From NCBI GenBank assembly GCA_000987045.1, contig LAKY01000032.1:2923-66922 (forward strand): a DNA stretch of 64,000 nt. Reading direction: 5' to 3'. The notes beneath the pieces were generated by a model that saw nothing but the letters and a program-made list of their open reading frames with translations, was not told where the DNA came from and ran no database searches. Positions within the stretch are counted from its first letter, which is position 1; each line of letters begins with the position of its first letter. The stretch comes from Clostridiales bacterium PH28_bin88. Lineage in GTDB: Bacteria > Bacillota > PH28-bin88. Position numbers and translations under genes: made by a program. This document shows, piece after piece, positions 45,053-56,208 of this stretch.

Positions 45053-46388
<1,336 letters not shown>

Positions 46389-46429
46389 GGCTCAATTTTA
46401 CCACCGGCGGGAAGGACTGTCAAGACTAT

Positions 46430-47623
46430 TCAACTAGTTCTTGCGCCCTCTTCCGGGCTTCCGGCAGGTGACACTGTTTTGAGGACGACCCATAGTCCTA
46501 AAGCCGCAGCGATACCCAGGACGCCCCCCAGGTAAAATGGCGCCGAAGAACCCAGGTAGCTCCAAAGCAGCCCCGCGATCAGCGAGGCAGGTAACAATCC
46601 GATGCCCACCAGCGTAGCATGCAGGCCGATCACCGTCGCCTTCTGGCCGGGCGGGGCGATATCTACCAGCAGGGCCTTCTCCACCCCTTCGGTGGCCCCG
46701 GCAAACAGCCCGTAGGCCCCGAAGAGCAGCCAGATGGACCCGGGCTGGCGGGCCAGGGCAAATCCGAAGTAAACCAGCCCGTAAACCAGGTAACCGAAAA
46801 CCAATAAGGCCTTGCGCCCGATGCGGTCCGAAAGCCGGCCCGCCGGGTAAGAAACCGCAGCATACACGATGTTATAGGTTAAGTACAGGAGAATTACCGA
46901 AGCTGGACTGAAGCCCATGTTCTGGGCCCGTAGAAGCAGGAACTGGTTGGAAGAGTTCCCCAGGGTGAACAGGAAGACGACCACCAGGAATGCCTTCAAC
47001 CGCGAATCCAGCACCGACCAGCGAAAGTTCAAGGTTCTTGCTTCAGTTCTCGCAGTGTCTTCCTTTCTTGCAACCCTTTCCCTCACTGCAAACAGCAAGA
47101 GTACGCCCAGGGACGCCGGAACCAACGCAAACATAAAAACTGGCCGGTAATCACCGCGGAAGGAAGTAAGAAAGTAATAAGCCAACAGCACGCCCACCAC
47201 TGCTCCCAGGGTATCCAGCATCCGGTGTAGCCCGAAGGCCGTGCCTCTAAACTCGAGCGTGGAGGATTCGGCGATAAGGGCATCCCGCGGGGCGGTACGC
47301 AACCCCTTGCCGAAACGGTCTATCACCCTCCCAGCCAGGATCCACGACCATGAAGCGGATAACATGAAGAGTGCCTTTCCCACGGTGGAGGAAGCATAGC
47401 CGCCAATAGCCCAGGGCTTGCGGCGCTGGATGCGGTCCGAGAAATACCCGGAAAACACCTTAAATAAACTGGCCAGACTCTCGGCAATACCCTCGATCAA
47501 CCCCACAACGGCCGGGGAGGCTCCCAGGCGGGTAGTCAGGTAGAGGGGAAGCAAGGGGTAGACCATTTCACTGCTTACATCAGTGAGCAAGCTTACCAGG
47601 CCCAATAAGAGCACGTTAACCAT
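46430..47623 (-). CDS. Major facilitator superfamily transporter
   Basis: A 397-residue MFS protein with about twelve hydrophobic segments and loop motifs GYFSDRIQRRKPW (2-3 loop) and GRLSDRIGRKALL (8-9 loop). It starts three bases after the fdhA stop with GGTGGAG upstream, so it is co-transcribed with the formate dehydrogenase. The substrate is unknown. Confidence 0.85.
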   Translation of the reverse strand: MVNVLLLGLVSLLTDVSSEMVYPLLPLYLTTRLGASPAVVGLIEGIAESLASLFKVFSGYFSDRIQRRKPWAIGGYASSTVGKALFMLSASWSWILAGRVIDRFGKGLRTAPRDALIAESSTLEFRGTAFGLHRMLDTLGAVVGVLLAYYFLTSFRGDYRPVFMFALVPASLGVLLLFAVRERVARKEDTARTEARTLNFRWSVLDSRLKAFLVVVFLFTLGNSSNQFLLLRAQNMGFSPASVILLYLTYNIVYAAVSYPAGRLSDRIGRKALLVFGYLVYGLVYFGFALARQPGSIWLLFGAYGLFAGATEGVEKALLVDIAPPGQKATVIGLHATLVGIGLLPASLIAGLLWSYLGSSAPFYLGGVLGIAAALGLWVVLKTVSPAGSPEEGARTS

Positions 47624-47626
47624 ATT

Positions 47627-50317
47627 TTACTCCACCTTCTTAACTTGTACCGCGCAGACTTTTAATTCCGGGATCTTGGCTTTAGGGTCGTAAATAGCGT
47701 TGGTCAGCTTGTTCACCGCCGCTTCCCAGAAATGGAAAGAAGCAAATACCATCCCGGGCTGTACGCGCTCGGTAACCCGGGCAGCGATCTCAATTTCCCC
47801 CCTCCGGGACAGCACCCGCACGCGATCGCCGTCCGCGATGCCGAACCTTTCGGCATCCCGCGGGTTTAACTCCAGGCGCTCTTCCGGGCAGATTGCTTCC
47901 AACCCCCGGGCCCGCCGGGACATGGTGCCGGTGTGGTAGTGGTAAAGCCGCCGCCCGGTGGAAAGGACCAGCGGGTATTCGGCGTCGGGCTGTTCGCCGG
48001 GCGGGATGTGGTGGACCACATGGAACTTGCCCAGGCCCCGGCTGAATTTTTCCCGGTGCAGGATAGGCGTGCCGGGGTGGTCCGGGGTGGGGCAGGGCCA
48101 CTGGAGCCCTCCCGCCTCCAGCCGCTCGTAGGCGATGCCCCCATAACTGGGGGTTACCCGGGCGATTTCATGCATGATGCCCGCCGGGTGGTCATACTCC
48201 GTGGGATACCCCATGCGAGCAGACAGCCGGCAAATAATTTGCCAGTCGGGCAAGGCCTGGCCGGGGGGGTCCACCGCCTGCCGTACCCGTTGTACCCGCC
48301 GTTCCGTGTTGGTGAAGGTGCCGTCCTTTTCGGCAAAGCTGGCTGCCGGCAACACCACGTCCGCCAGCCGGGCGGTCTCCGACAGGAAAATGTCCTGTAC
48401 CACCAGGAAATCCAGGCTCTCCAGCGCCTCCACCACATGGGTGGCGTCAGGGTCGCTCAAGACCGGGTTTTCACCGATGATATACATTCCCTTTACACGG
48501 CCCTGGTGGGCGGCTTGCATCATTTCGCCCACGGTAAGGCCCGGCGCCGGCGGTAAGGTGGCACCCCACGCCCGCTGGAACTTCTCCCGGTTGGCGGGGT
48601 CTGTTACCTTCTGGTACCCGGGAAATACGTCAGGCAGCCCGCCCATGTCGCAAGCCCCTTGCACATTGTTCTGCCCGCGCAACGGGTTGACCCCCGTGCT
48701 CTCCCGGCCGACCTGACCCGCTGCCATGGCCAGGTTGGCAATGGCCAGCACGTTGTCGGTGCCGCAGATGTGCTGGGTGATACCCATGGTATAAAGGATG
48801 GTGCTCTTCTCCGCGTTGGCATACGCACGGGCCACCTGGCGGATGGTATCCGCCTCTACGCCGGTGACCTTTTCCGCGTACTCCGGGGTGTATTCCTCCA
48901 CCGCTTGCTTGAACTCCGCAAAACCCTCGGTCCGCCCAGCTATAAACTCCGTATCCGCCAGCCCCTCGTTGATGATGACATGGGCCATGGCGTTCAAGAG
49001 TGCCAGGTCGGAACCCGGTTGATGCTGGATATGGATGTCCGCCAGTTCGGCCATTTCCGTCTTCCTGGGGTCGGCCACCACCAGCCGCGCGCCCTTCTCC
49101 CGCAGGGCTTTCCGGACCTGCAGGCTGATGATGGGGTGGCTCTCGGTGGTGTTGGTGCCGATGGCCAGGATGAAGTCCGCCCCCGCAATCTCGTGAATGG
49201 AATTGGTCATCGCCCCGCTGCCAAAAGCTGCCGCCAGACCGGCGACGGTGGCGGAGTGTCAGAGACGGGCGCAGTGATCGATGTTATTGGTGCCGAGCAC
49301 CGCGCGGGCGAACTTGTTGACCAGGTAGTTCTCCTCGTTGGTGCACCGGGCGCTGGTCAGGACCGCCAGGGCGTCCGGTCCGGCGGTATCCTTAATTTCG
49401 CGGAACTTTTCCGCCACCAGGTTCAATGCCTCGTCCCAGGTGGCTTCGACGAACTCCCCGTCTTTCCTGATGAGCGGGGTTTTCAGCCGGTCAGGGTGGT
49501 GGATGAAATTATAGCCGAAGCGGCCTTTGACACACAGGGCTCGCCCGTTAACCTCCCCTTCAGGGGTGGAGGTGACCCCGATCACCTTGCCGCCTTTCAC
49601 GTTCAACTCGATCGTGCAGCCGGTCCCGCAGTAGGGGCAGACAGTGCGGACCTTTTCTATTTCCCACGAGCGGCCCAGGCCGAGCATCTGTTTCTCCGCC
49701 AGCGCTCCTACCGGGCATACCGAAACACAAGACCCGCAGAACACGCAGTCCGATTCCCCCAGCTGAACGTCCATGGGCGGGGCGATCCTGGTGTTAAAGC
49801 CCCGGTGAGCGAAACCGACCACGCTGCGCCCCTGCACCTCTTCGCAGACCCGCACACACTTGCCGCACAGGATACACTTGTTGAGATCCCTGGCGATAAA
49901 GGGGTTGCTGTCATCCAGCGGGTAATTGTGCCGCTCCCCCTGGAAGGAAGGCTGGCGTACCCCGTATTCATAGGCATAGTCTTGGAGCCGGCAGTCTCCC
50001 GCCTTGTGGCAAGTCAGGCAGTCCTGGGGGTGATTCATTAATAATAAGTCGAGGATGGTCTGCCGGGCCTCTACTACCGCCGGCGAGCACGTGGAAACCA
50101 CCATACCCTCGGCAGCCGTGGTGACGCAGGATGCCGGCAGGTTGCGCATGCCCTGGATCTCTACCACACAGAGGCGGCATGCCCCCGGTTTGGTCAGTTC
50201 AGGGTCATGGCACAGGGTGGGGATGGCGATCCCCGCCTGCCGGGCGGCTTCCAGGACCGTGGCGCCGGCGGGTACGGTAACGGGGATGCCGTCGACAGTC
50301 AACGAAACGGTAGACAT
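47627..50317 (-). CDS. fdhA: Selenocysteine-containing NAD-linked formate dehydrogenase, catalytic subunit
   Basis: One 896-residue reading frame with an in-frame TGA at 49259-49261 read as selenocysteine (residue about 353) in the context HCARLU-HSATVAG, the active-site sequence of formate dehydrogenases. N-terminal clusters: [2Fe-2S] ([15 protein letters not shown]), a His-ligated [4Fe-4S] ([14 protein letters not shown]), two ferredoxin clusters ([22 protein letters not shown]) and CPYCGTGC before the molybdopterin domain. A SECIS hairpin follows the TGA. It oxidises formate or reduces CO2 using Mo or W. The ATG at 50317 follows the nuoF-like stop. Splitting it into two genes would be an error. 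Confidence 0.93.
49225..49261 (-). promoter_or_regulatory. Bacterial SECIS element at the fdhA UGA
   Basis: Directly after the TGA a stem with apical loop GGUCU forms (GCC-GGUCU-GGC inside CCGCCA...UGGCGG). The GGUCU starts 22 nucleotides after the U of UGA, the same loop and spacing as in E. coli fdhF, as required for SelB binding. Confidence 0.85.
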
Positions 50318-50321
50318 GGCG

Positions 50322-52223
50322 CTAATCCCTCCCCTCTTCACGGCCGGGCGCTGTCCGTTCCGCTCCGGTAAGCTTCAGTACCGCCCCAAAACGGCACCGG
50401 TCGAAACAGACACCGCACTTGCTGCACCTGGCCGGGTCGATGACGTGTACTTCCTTGGCTTTCCCGGTGATGGCCCCTGAGGCGCATCCCCGGAAACACC
50501 TGGTGCAGCCGTTGCACTTCTCAGGGTCAATGTAGAAAGTGATCAGTTCCTTGCAAGCCCTGGCCGGGCAGGCCTTCTCATTGATGTGGGTCTCATACTC
50601 GTGGCGGAAGTACCTTAAAGTGGTCAGGATGGGGTTGGGAGAGGTTTGGCCTAACCCGCACAGGGCGGTGTTTTTCACCACCCGGCCCAGGCGTTCCAGC
50701 CGGTCGATATCCTCCGGCTCACCCTTGCCTTCGGTGATGCGGGTGAGGATCTCCAGCATCCGCTTGGTCCCCTCCCGGCAGGGGGTGCACTTGCCGCAGG
50801 ACTCCTTCTGGGTGAAGTTTAAAAAGAACCGTGCCACGTCCACCATGCAGGTGGTCTCGTCCATCACCACCAGCCCGCCGGACCCCATCATGGCGCCGGC
50901 CTGGACCAGGGAGTCGTAGTCCACCGGCAGGTCCAGCAGTTCCGTGGGCAGGCACCCGCCCGACGGTCCCCCGATCTGCACCGCCTTGAAGGCCTTGTCA
51001 TCCTGAATACCGCCGCCGATGTCGAAGATGATCTCCCGCATGGTAATGCCCATGGGCACCTCCGCCAGGCCGGTGCGGCGGACCTTGCCGGTAATGGCGA
51101 ACACCTTGGTGCCCTTGCTCTTTTCCGTGCCCACGGAGGCGTACGTTGCGCCCCCGTCCCGGAACACTACGGGAATATTGGCGTAGGTCTCCACGTTGTT
51201 GATATTGGTGGGCTTGCCCCACAGCCCCTTGTTGGCGGGAAAGGGCGGGCGCACCCGGGGCATGCCCCGCTCCCCTTCGATGGAGGCCAGGAGCGCCGTC
51301 TCTTCGCCACAGACGAAAGCCCCCGCCCCCTCCTTGATATGGATGCGGAAATTGAACCCGGAATCCAGGATGTTCTCCCCCAACACGCCCGTCTCTTCCG
51401 CTTGCGATATCGCCCGGTTGAGGCGTTTGATGGCCAGGGGGTACTCGGCGCGGCAATAAATGTATCCCTCGTCCGCGCCGATGGCATAACCGGCGATGGC
51501 CATTCCTTCCAGCACCGCGTGGGGGTCTCCCTCCAACACGCTGCGGTCCATGAACGCTCCGGGATCTCCCTCGTCAGCGTTGCAGACAATATATTTTTTG
51601 TCTCCCACGGCCTTGTGGGTGAATTCCCACTTCATGCCGGTGGGGAAGCCGCCGCCGCCCCTGCCTCTGAGTCCCGACCGCTTCACCTCGTCAATCACCT
51701 GTTCCCGGGTCATGCCGGCTAATACCTTTTCCAAACTGGCGTACCCGCTCCGGGCGATATACTCCTCTATGCGATCAGGGTTAATCCGGCCGCAGTTCTG
51801 CAGCACGCCCCGCCGCTGCTTCTGAAAGAATTCCATCTCATCCAGCAGGGGGAGCCCCTCGATGGGGAGGCCGGGCTCTGCTTGCTGGGCCACTACCCAT
51901 TCCTTGACCGGTTCCCCTCCCTGGACGTGCTGCGTCACGATCCGCACCGCCCGCTCGGGAATCACCTCGCCATAGATCACCTTGGGTCCGCCTGGCAGAG
52001 TCACCTCTACGTTCACTTCGGCATGGCACATACCCAGGCAGCTGGTATAACCCAGGTCGACATCCAACTCCCGGGCAGCCACCTCGGCCTTGATGGCCTC
52101 CATCACCTTCTGCGCACCCGCGGCAATCCCGCAGGTGCCCATGCCTATGACGACCTTGGGTTTCTGCGGCGGTGCAAAGTATTCGTCTTGTATAGCCTTA
52201 CGTGTAGCGTTCAGGCTGCGCAC
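50322..52223 (-). CDS. NuoF/HydB-like NADH-binding flavoprotein subunit
   Basis: A 633-residue protein: an N-terminal thioredoxin-like [2Fe-2S] domain (GTCGIAAGAQK...SCLGMC), FMN/NADH site (RGRGGGGFPTGMKWEF), a [4Fe-4S] site (ESCGKCTPCREG) and two C-terminal ferredoxin clusters (CNGCTRCFRGC, CSKCGVCFDRC). It transfers electrons between NAD(H) and the formate dehydrogenase. With extra clusters it resembles HydB of electron-bifurcating enzymes, so bifurcation with ferredoxin is possible but unproven. Confidence 0.9.
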   Translation of the reverse strand: MRSLNATRKAIQDEYFAPPQKPKVVIGMGTCGIAAGAQKVMEAIKAEVAARELDVDLGYTSCLGMCHAEVNVEVTLPGGPKVIYGEVIPERAVRIVTQHVQGGEPVKEWVVAQQAEPGLPIEGLPLLDEMEFFQKQRRGVLQNCGRINPDRIEEYIARSGYASLEKVLAGMTREQVIDEVKRSGLRGRGGGGFPTGMKWEFTHKAVGDKKYIVCNADEGDPGAFMDRSVLEGDPHAVLEGMAIAGYAIGADEGYIYCRAEYPLAIKRLNRAISQAEETGVLGENILDSGFNFRIHIKEGAGAFVCGEETALLASIEGERGMPRVRPPFPANKGLWGKPTNINNVETYANIPVVFRDGGATYASVGTEKSKGTKVFAITGKVRRTGLAEVPMGITMREIIFDIGGGIQDDKAFKAVQIGGPSGGCLPTELLDLPVDYDSLVQAGAMMGSGGLVVMDETTCMVDVARFFLNFTQKESCGKCTPCREGTKRMLEILTRITEGKGEPEDIDRLERLGRVVKNTALCGLGQTSPNPILTTLRYFRHEYETHINEKACPARACKELITFYIDPEKCNGCTRCFRGCASGAITGKAKEVHVIDPARCSKCGVCFDRCRFGAVLKLTGAERTAPGREEGRD

Positions 52224-52236
52224 GCTTCTACCCCCC

Positions 52237-52752
52237 TTACTCGTACTGGGCCAGGATCTTGGAAACCGCTTCCGTCGTCAACCGGCCGTGAGTATCGTCG
52301 TTGACCATCATGATCGGGGACAGCCCACAGGCCCCCAGGCAGGCCACCGACTCCAGGGTATATCTAAGGTCCTCGGTGGTCTCTCCGTCTTCAACACCCA
52401 GGGTTCCCATCACCTTTTCCATGATCTTGGCGCCGCCCCGCACATGGCAGGCGGTGCCCAGGCAAACCCGCACGATGTTGCGGCCCCTGGGTTTCAGGTG
52501 GAACTGGGCATAGAAGGTGGCCACGCCGTAGATCTTGCTTAACGGGACCTTCAGTTCCCGGCTGATCCGCCGCAGGGCGTCAGCCGGCAGGTAGCCGTAA
52601 ATCTCCTGGGTGGCCTGCAGCACCGGGATTAATGAACCTTTTTGCCCACGGTACCTGGTCAAAACTCCGTCCATGGCTACCTCTTTAGGATCCCTCGCCC
52701 CGTCTCCCGGGGCGCCACAGCACTGGCACAATCCGGACTCCTCCTCTCCCAT
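52237..52752 (-). CDS. NuoE/HydC-like [2Fe-2S] subunit
   Basis: A 171-residue NuoE-type protein with [2Fe-2S] ligands CLGTAC and CLGACG (second pair near 138). The first ATG (52752) lacks a good ribosome site; the ATG at 52674 has AGAGGTAGCC upstream and begins MDGVLTRYRG, so the 26-residue Cys-containing extension may not be translated. First gene of the NAD-linked formate dehydrogenase set (E-F-A order). Confidence 0.9.
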   Translation of the reverse strand: MGEEESGLCQCCGAPGDGARDPKEVAMDGVLTRYRGQKGSLIPVLQATQEIYGYLPADALRRISRELKVPLSKIYGVATFYAQFHLKPRGRNIVRVCLGTACHVRGGAKIMEKVMGTLGVEDGETTEDLRYTLESVACLGACGLSPIMMVNDDTHGRLTTEAVSKILAQYE

Positions 52753-52796
52753 CCGACAGCCACGCTTGTTTTCCGGCAGGCTTTCTGTAGCATGGC

Positions 52797-53393
52797 TTAA
52801 TTGTTTTTTCCGCTTTCGCGGTTGGCGGCGCAGTCTATTACCCGCTGTTCGGTAATCACCATCTGTACAGGTTGGTCATGGGCCTCGGGGAATACGTCTT
52901 CCCTGACCTGCAACTCATAAGCCAGAGCCGCTGTGACAGCATCCGGCCTGAGGGTCTGTAGGAACCGGTCGTAGTACCCGGCGCCATAACCCAGGCGGTT
53001 GCCCATCTCGTCAAAGGCTACCCCCGGCACCAGCACCAGATCGATCTCCTGGGGGTCCAGGGGGCGAAACCTCCCCTCCTTGGGCTCCAGGATCCCCCAT
53101 GTCCCCGGGGCCAGGTCCCCTGGGTACTCCTTTAACTCCGAAGGGATCAATCTCAGGGGGTCTTTTTTGCAGACGGGAATGGCCACCCGCTTGCCTTCCT
53201 CCAGGGCCCTGGCAATCACTCCGGCGGTTTCCACTTCATGGCGGAAGTCGATATAGGCCATCACCACCTCTGCTTCCTCCCATGCCGGTAAGGAAAATAC
53301 CCTCCGGGCAATAGCCGCGCTTTTGGTTGTTACCTCTTCCTGGCTCAGGTCTAACCGGCTCTGAATGATTTGGCGACGAACGGAGTTCTTCAA
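52797..53393 (-). CDS. 5-formyltetrahydrofolate cyclo-ligase
   Basis: A 198-residue protein with the MTHFS features: RRQIIQSRLDLSQEE, MAYIDFRHEVET, LVPGVAFDEMGNRLGYGAGYYDRFL (nucleotide site). It converts 5-formyl-THF to methenyl-THF, connecting to the folate one-carbon pathway that formate dehydrogenase feeds. A 44-base gap separates its start from the next gene upstream. Confidence 0.92.
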   Translation of the reverse strand: MKNSVRRQIIQSRLDLSQEEVTTKSAAIARRVFSLPAWEEAEVVMAYIDFRHEVETAGVIARALEEGKRVAIPVCKKDPLRLIPSELKEYPGDLAPGTWGILEPKEGRFRPLDPQEIDLVLVPGVAFDEMGNRLGYGAGYYDRFLQTLRPDAVTAALAYELQVREDVFPEAHDQPVQMVITEQRVIDCAANRESGKNN

Positions 53394-53513
53394 CTACACC
53401 CCTCCAGGTTGTATTGTAACAGTTGTCACAAGATGGCTATTAGACAGAAATTCCTGGAATCCTTTTACGTTCACCGAAAAAAACACCCGTATTTTAAAAC
53501 CGGGATCAGCCCC

Positions 53514-53549
53514 GGAAAAATCGAGGCAGTAACCCCGCGGTTACCGCCC
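53514..53549 (-). terminator. Terminator after proS
   Basis: GGCGGTAACCgcgGGGTTACTGCC followed by TCGATTTTT on the minus strand; a second hairpin with TTTTTTT lies at about 53478-53505. Confidence 0.75.
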
Positions 53550-53567
53550 TCCGAACTGTTATGACTT

Positions 53568-55019
53568 TTAATATCCTTTGGCAAACCAAACGGTGTGGCT
53601 AGCCTGCTCGCCGCAGCACAGGCACCGGGGCATCCTTTCGGGAGGGTCGAAGGGAATATTCCGGGTGGTGGCGCCGGATAACTCCTTGACCTTTTTCTCG
53701 CAGGCGGCGTCCCCACACCAGCCGGCCAGCACAAAACCGCGCTTTTCCGTCACGATGGCATTGAGTTCGTCCAGGGTCTCGGCCCGGTGAGAGTTCTCTT
53801 CCCGGAACCGGACCGCCTTCGTGAACATGTTGGCCTGAATTTCGTCCAGCAGCGCCAGGACTGTGCCCGCAATATTATCCTGCGAAGCCGGCACCTTTTC
53901 GCCGGTGTCGCGCCGCACCAGCAGTACCTGGTTGTTGTCCACGTCCCGGGGACCAATCTCCAGCCGGAGCGGCACCCCGCGCATCTCGTACTCGTTGAAC
54001 TTCCAGCCCGGGCTGTGCTCCTCCCGGGTGTCGGCCTTCACCCTAACGCCGGCGTTTTTCAATTGGGTAAATACCGGGTCAAAGGCGGCCATCACCTTCT
54101 CACGGAACTTGGTAGGGCCGACAGGGATCATCACCACCTGGGTAGGAGCCATCTTCGGCGGCAAGGCCAGGCCCCGGTCGTCCCCGTGGACCATGATGAG
54201 AGCTCCGATGAGCCTGGTGGAGCTTCCCCATGAGGTGGTGTGCGCGTACTTCAGCTGGTTGTCCCGGTCCAGGAACTTGATATCAAACCCCCTGGCAAAG
54301 TTCTCGCCCAGGTAATGGGAGGTCCCCGCCTGCAGGGCCTTGCCGTCCTTCATCATCCCCTCGATAGAGTAGGTGTCCACCGCCCCCGCGAACTTTTCAC
54401 TTGGGGTCTTCTGCCCCTTGATAACCGGGATGGCCAGGTCGTTTTCCACGCAGTCCCGGTACACCTCCAGCATGCGCAGGGTCTCTTCCCGGGCTTCCTC
54501 TTCCGTGGCATGAGCGGTGTGGCCCTCCTGCCACAGGAACTCGGAGGTGCGCAGGAAGGGAAGGGTGCGCTTCTCCCACCGGACCACGTTGCACCACTGG
54601 TTGATCAGCACGGGCAGGTCCCGGTAAGACTGGATCCACTGGGCATACATGTGACCGATGATAGTCTCGGAAGTGGGGCGAATAGCCAGCCGTTCTTCGA
54701 GTTTCTCGCCGCCGGCCTCGGTTACCCAGGGCAGTTCCGGGTTGAAGCCCTCCACATGCTCTTTTTCCTTCTGGAAAAAACTCTCCGGGATAAACAGGGG
54801 GAAGTACGCGTTGCGGTGGCCGGTCTCCTTGAAGCGCCGGTCCATCCCCCGCTGGATGGCCTCCCACAACTCGTACCCGTCAGGCTTAAAGACGATGCAG
54901 CCCCTGACAGGGGAATAGTCCATCAGGTCCGCCTTCTTGATCACGTCGATATACCAGCGGGAAAAATCCTGCTCCTGGGGGGTGATCTCCTGGACGAAAT
55001 CTTTTTCGGTTTTGCTCAT
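53568..55019 (-). CDS. proS: Prolyl-tRNA synthetase (archaeal-like short form)
   Basis: A 483-residue class II synthetase. Motifs: RGCIVFKPDGYELWEAIQ (motif 1 region), IRPTSETIIGHMY and QWCNVVRWEKRTLPFLRTSEFLWQEGHTAH (motif 2), and GSSTRLIGALIMVHGDDRGLALPP (motif 3). The length and the anticodon/zinc-like C-terminal domain (CCGEQASHTVWFAKGY end) match the ProS type 3 group without an editing insert. It sits behind a T-box leader. Confidence 0.95.
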   Translation of the reverse strand: MSKTEKDFVQEITPQEQDFSRWYIDVIKKADLMDYSPVRGCIVFKPDGYELWEAIQRGMDRRFKETGHRNAYFPLFIPESFFQKEKEHVEGFNPELPWVTEAGGEKLEERLAIRPTSETIIGHMYAQWIQSYRDLPVLINQWCNVVRWEKRTLPFLRTSEFLWQEGHTAHATEEEAREETLRMLEVYRDCVENDLAIPVIKGQKTPSEKFAGAVDTYSIEGMMKDGKALQAGTSHYLGENFARGFDIKFLDRDNQLKYAHTTSWGSSTRLIGALIMVHGDDRGLALPPKMAPTQVVMIPVGPTKFREKVMAAFDPVFTQLKNAGVRVKADTREEHSPGWKFNEYEMRGVPLRLEIGPRDVDNNQVLLVRRDTGEKVPASQDNIAGTVLALLDEIQANMFTKAVRFREENSHRAETLDELNAIVTEKRGFVLAGWCGDAACEKKVKELSGATTRNIPFDPPERMPRCLCCGEQASHTVWFAKGY

Positions 55020-55059
55020 ACCCGTTACCTCCTTTGAGAGTAATATGTCCCATTCACTT

Positions 55060-55310
55060 TAGAAATGAAATAGCCCTTCGTGCCCGGTTAGGGACGAAAG
55101 GCTGCTCTTCCGCGGTACCACCCTGGTTGGTCCCGGTCGGGGACCCTCTCTAACCCCGGTAACGGCGGGCGCCGGCCTGCTCATCACAGGCAGCTCGGTG
55201 GGTGGGTTCGAAGCCTTATCCGGTAACCCGCCTCTCAACTCGGCGGCGGGCTCTCTGTCCCGGCTTAATGCTTCTACTGGCCCCCTGCAACGCTTTTCAC
55301 ATATTATCTG
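55060..55310 (-). promoter_or_regulatory. T-box leader of proS
   Basis: The minus strand contains AGGGTGGTACCGCGG (55110-55124), the T-box sequence, a preceding Stem I region with CAGAGAGCCC (about 55250-55260), and a following terminator hairpin CCTTTCGT...ACGAAGGG with a U-rich tail. It senses uncharged tRNA, presumably tRNA-Pro given the gene it controls. Confidence 0.93.
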
Positions 55311-55311
55311 C

Positions 55312-55340
55312 ATGTTACCAAAGTCGGGACTCTTTGTCAA
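55312..55340 (-). promoter_or_regulatory. Promoter of the T-box/proS transcript
   Basis: TTGACA (55335-55340) and TAACAT (55312-55317) on the minus strand, spaced by 17 bases, placing the start just before the T-box Stem I. Confidence 0.6.
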
Positions 55341-55527
55341 TGAGACCTGGGGTTATCAACGGGTTATCAAGTGCTGACGCATATTTTCATTTATTGGCGG
55401 TTATTGCTTAGAAACCCCTTAGATGCTCCAAGATGGTAAAACAAATAAGTGTTCGGGCGGCATTGACCAGAACGCCAAAGCCTAAGACTTTGGAGGAAGC
55501 ATCGGAGTGAGAGAATTGAATTGATCG
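55341..55527. other. Short intergenic stretch, nothing recognised
   Basis: No ORF, repeat or regulatory element recognised between the proS promoter and the toxin gene. Confidence 0.4.
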
Positions 55528-55830
55528 TTACAGTAAAAATTCATACTGTCTTCGTCCGTAAAGGATGCGGCGTATTTCTACCGTCGTGTCGTTCATGACA
55601 TAGAAAACCAGATAGTTGTGCACCACCAGCACGCGGTAACCTTTTGCCCGAAGCACGGGACTTTTTAGCAACGGGCAACGCAAGGGCATCTGCGCTAGCG
55701 AGCCGATACCGTCTACGATTTCATCATACAGCTTGAGTGCCGCATCTGGTGAGAGTTCATTGATATAATCCACAATATCCTGTAAGTCCTGTTCGGCTGA
55801 GGGGAAAATCAGAAGCCTATACTTTTCCAT
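55528..55830 (-). CDS. RelE/ParE-family toxin
   Basis: A 100-residue ParE/RelE-fold protein: LLIFPSAEQDLQDIVDYI at the start, GYRVLVVHNYLVFYVM in the beta core and IRRILYGRRQYEFLL at the end, all typical of the family. It overlaps the antitoxin gene by 14 bases. ParE members poison gyrase and RelE members cleave mRNA; the C-terminal Arg-rich tail favours ParE-like but does not settle it. Confidence 0.88.
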   Translation of the reverse strand: MEKYRLLIFPSAEQDLQDIVDYINELSPDAALKLYDEIVDGIGSLAQMPLRCPLLKSPVLRAKGYRVLVVHNYLVFYVMNDTTVEIRRILYGRRQYEFLL

Positions 55831-56089
55831 GGACCTTCGCCCTCAGCTTCTTTGCAAACTCGAAAAAGTCCTCACCAACCACTCCGTTGGCAATCTCCGC
55901 CTCGGCTTCCGACAGCTTGCCATAAAGTTCGATGAGCGCCTGCTGCCGCTCGTAGGCTTCTATGCTCATGACAACCATGTCGCCCACGCCGTTCCTGGTA
56001 ATGAACACCGGCTCGCGCTCCCTGTGACAAAACTCAGAAATCTCGTTGGCGTTGTTTCTCAAGTCTGAAATGGGCCGGATGTTCGGCAT
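55817..56089 (-). CDS. Phd/YefM-family antitoxin
   Basis: A 90-residue antitoxin with the family N-terminal DNA-binding region (PISDLRNNANEISEFCHRE, then VFITRNGVGDMVVMSIEAYE) and an unstructured toxin-binding tail. Upstream of the toxin on the same strand, so the pair forms a type II module. Confidence 0.88.
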   Translation of the reverse strand: MPNIRPISDLRNNANEISEFCHREREPVFITRNGVGDMVVMSIEAYERQQALIELYGKLSEAEAEIANGVVGEDFFEFAKKLRAKVHGKV

Positions 56090-56171
56090 GACAAATCCCC
56101 CCGACTCTCAAAATATATACATTTAATATAGCATAATTTTGAGAGAAAGACAAGTGTGTTATTCATCACAC

Positions 56172-56206
56172 AAAACAGCCTCGCCAGTCTAGCGGAGGCT
56201 GTTTCT
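56172..56206 (-). terminator. Terminator after larE
   Basis: CAGCCTCCGC-tagact-GGCGAGGCTG followed by TTTTGTG on the minus strand. Confidence 0.7.
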
Positions 56207-56208
56207 GA

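Noticed and set aside
49210..49261. Apparent split of formate dehydrogenase into two genes or a nonsense pseudogene
   Set aside because: The stop is TGA in the selenocysteine active-site context, the two frames are continuous and a SECIS-like hairpin is correctly placed.
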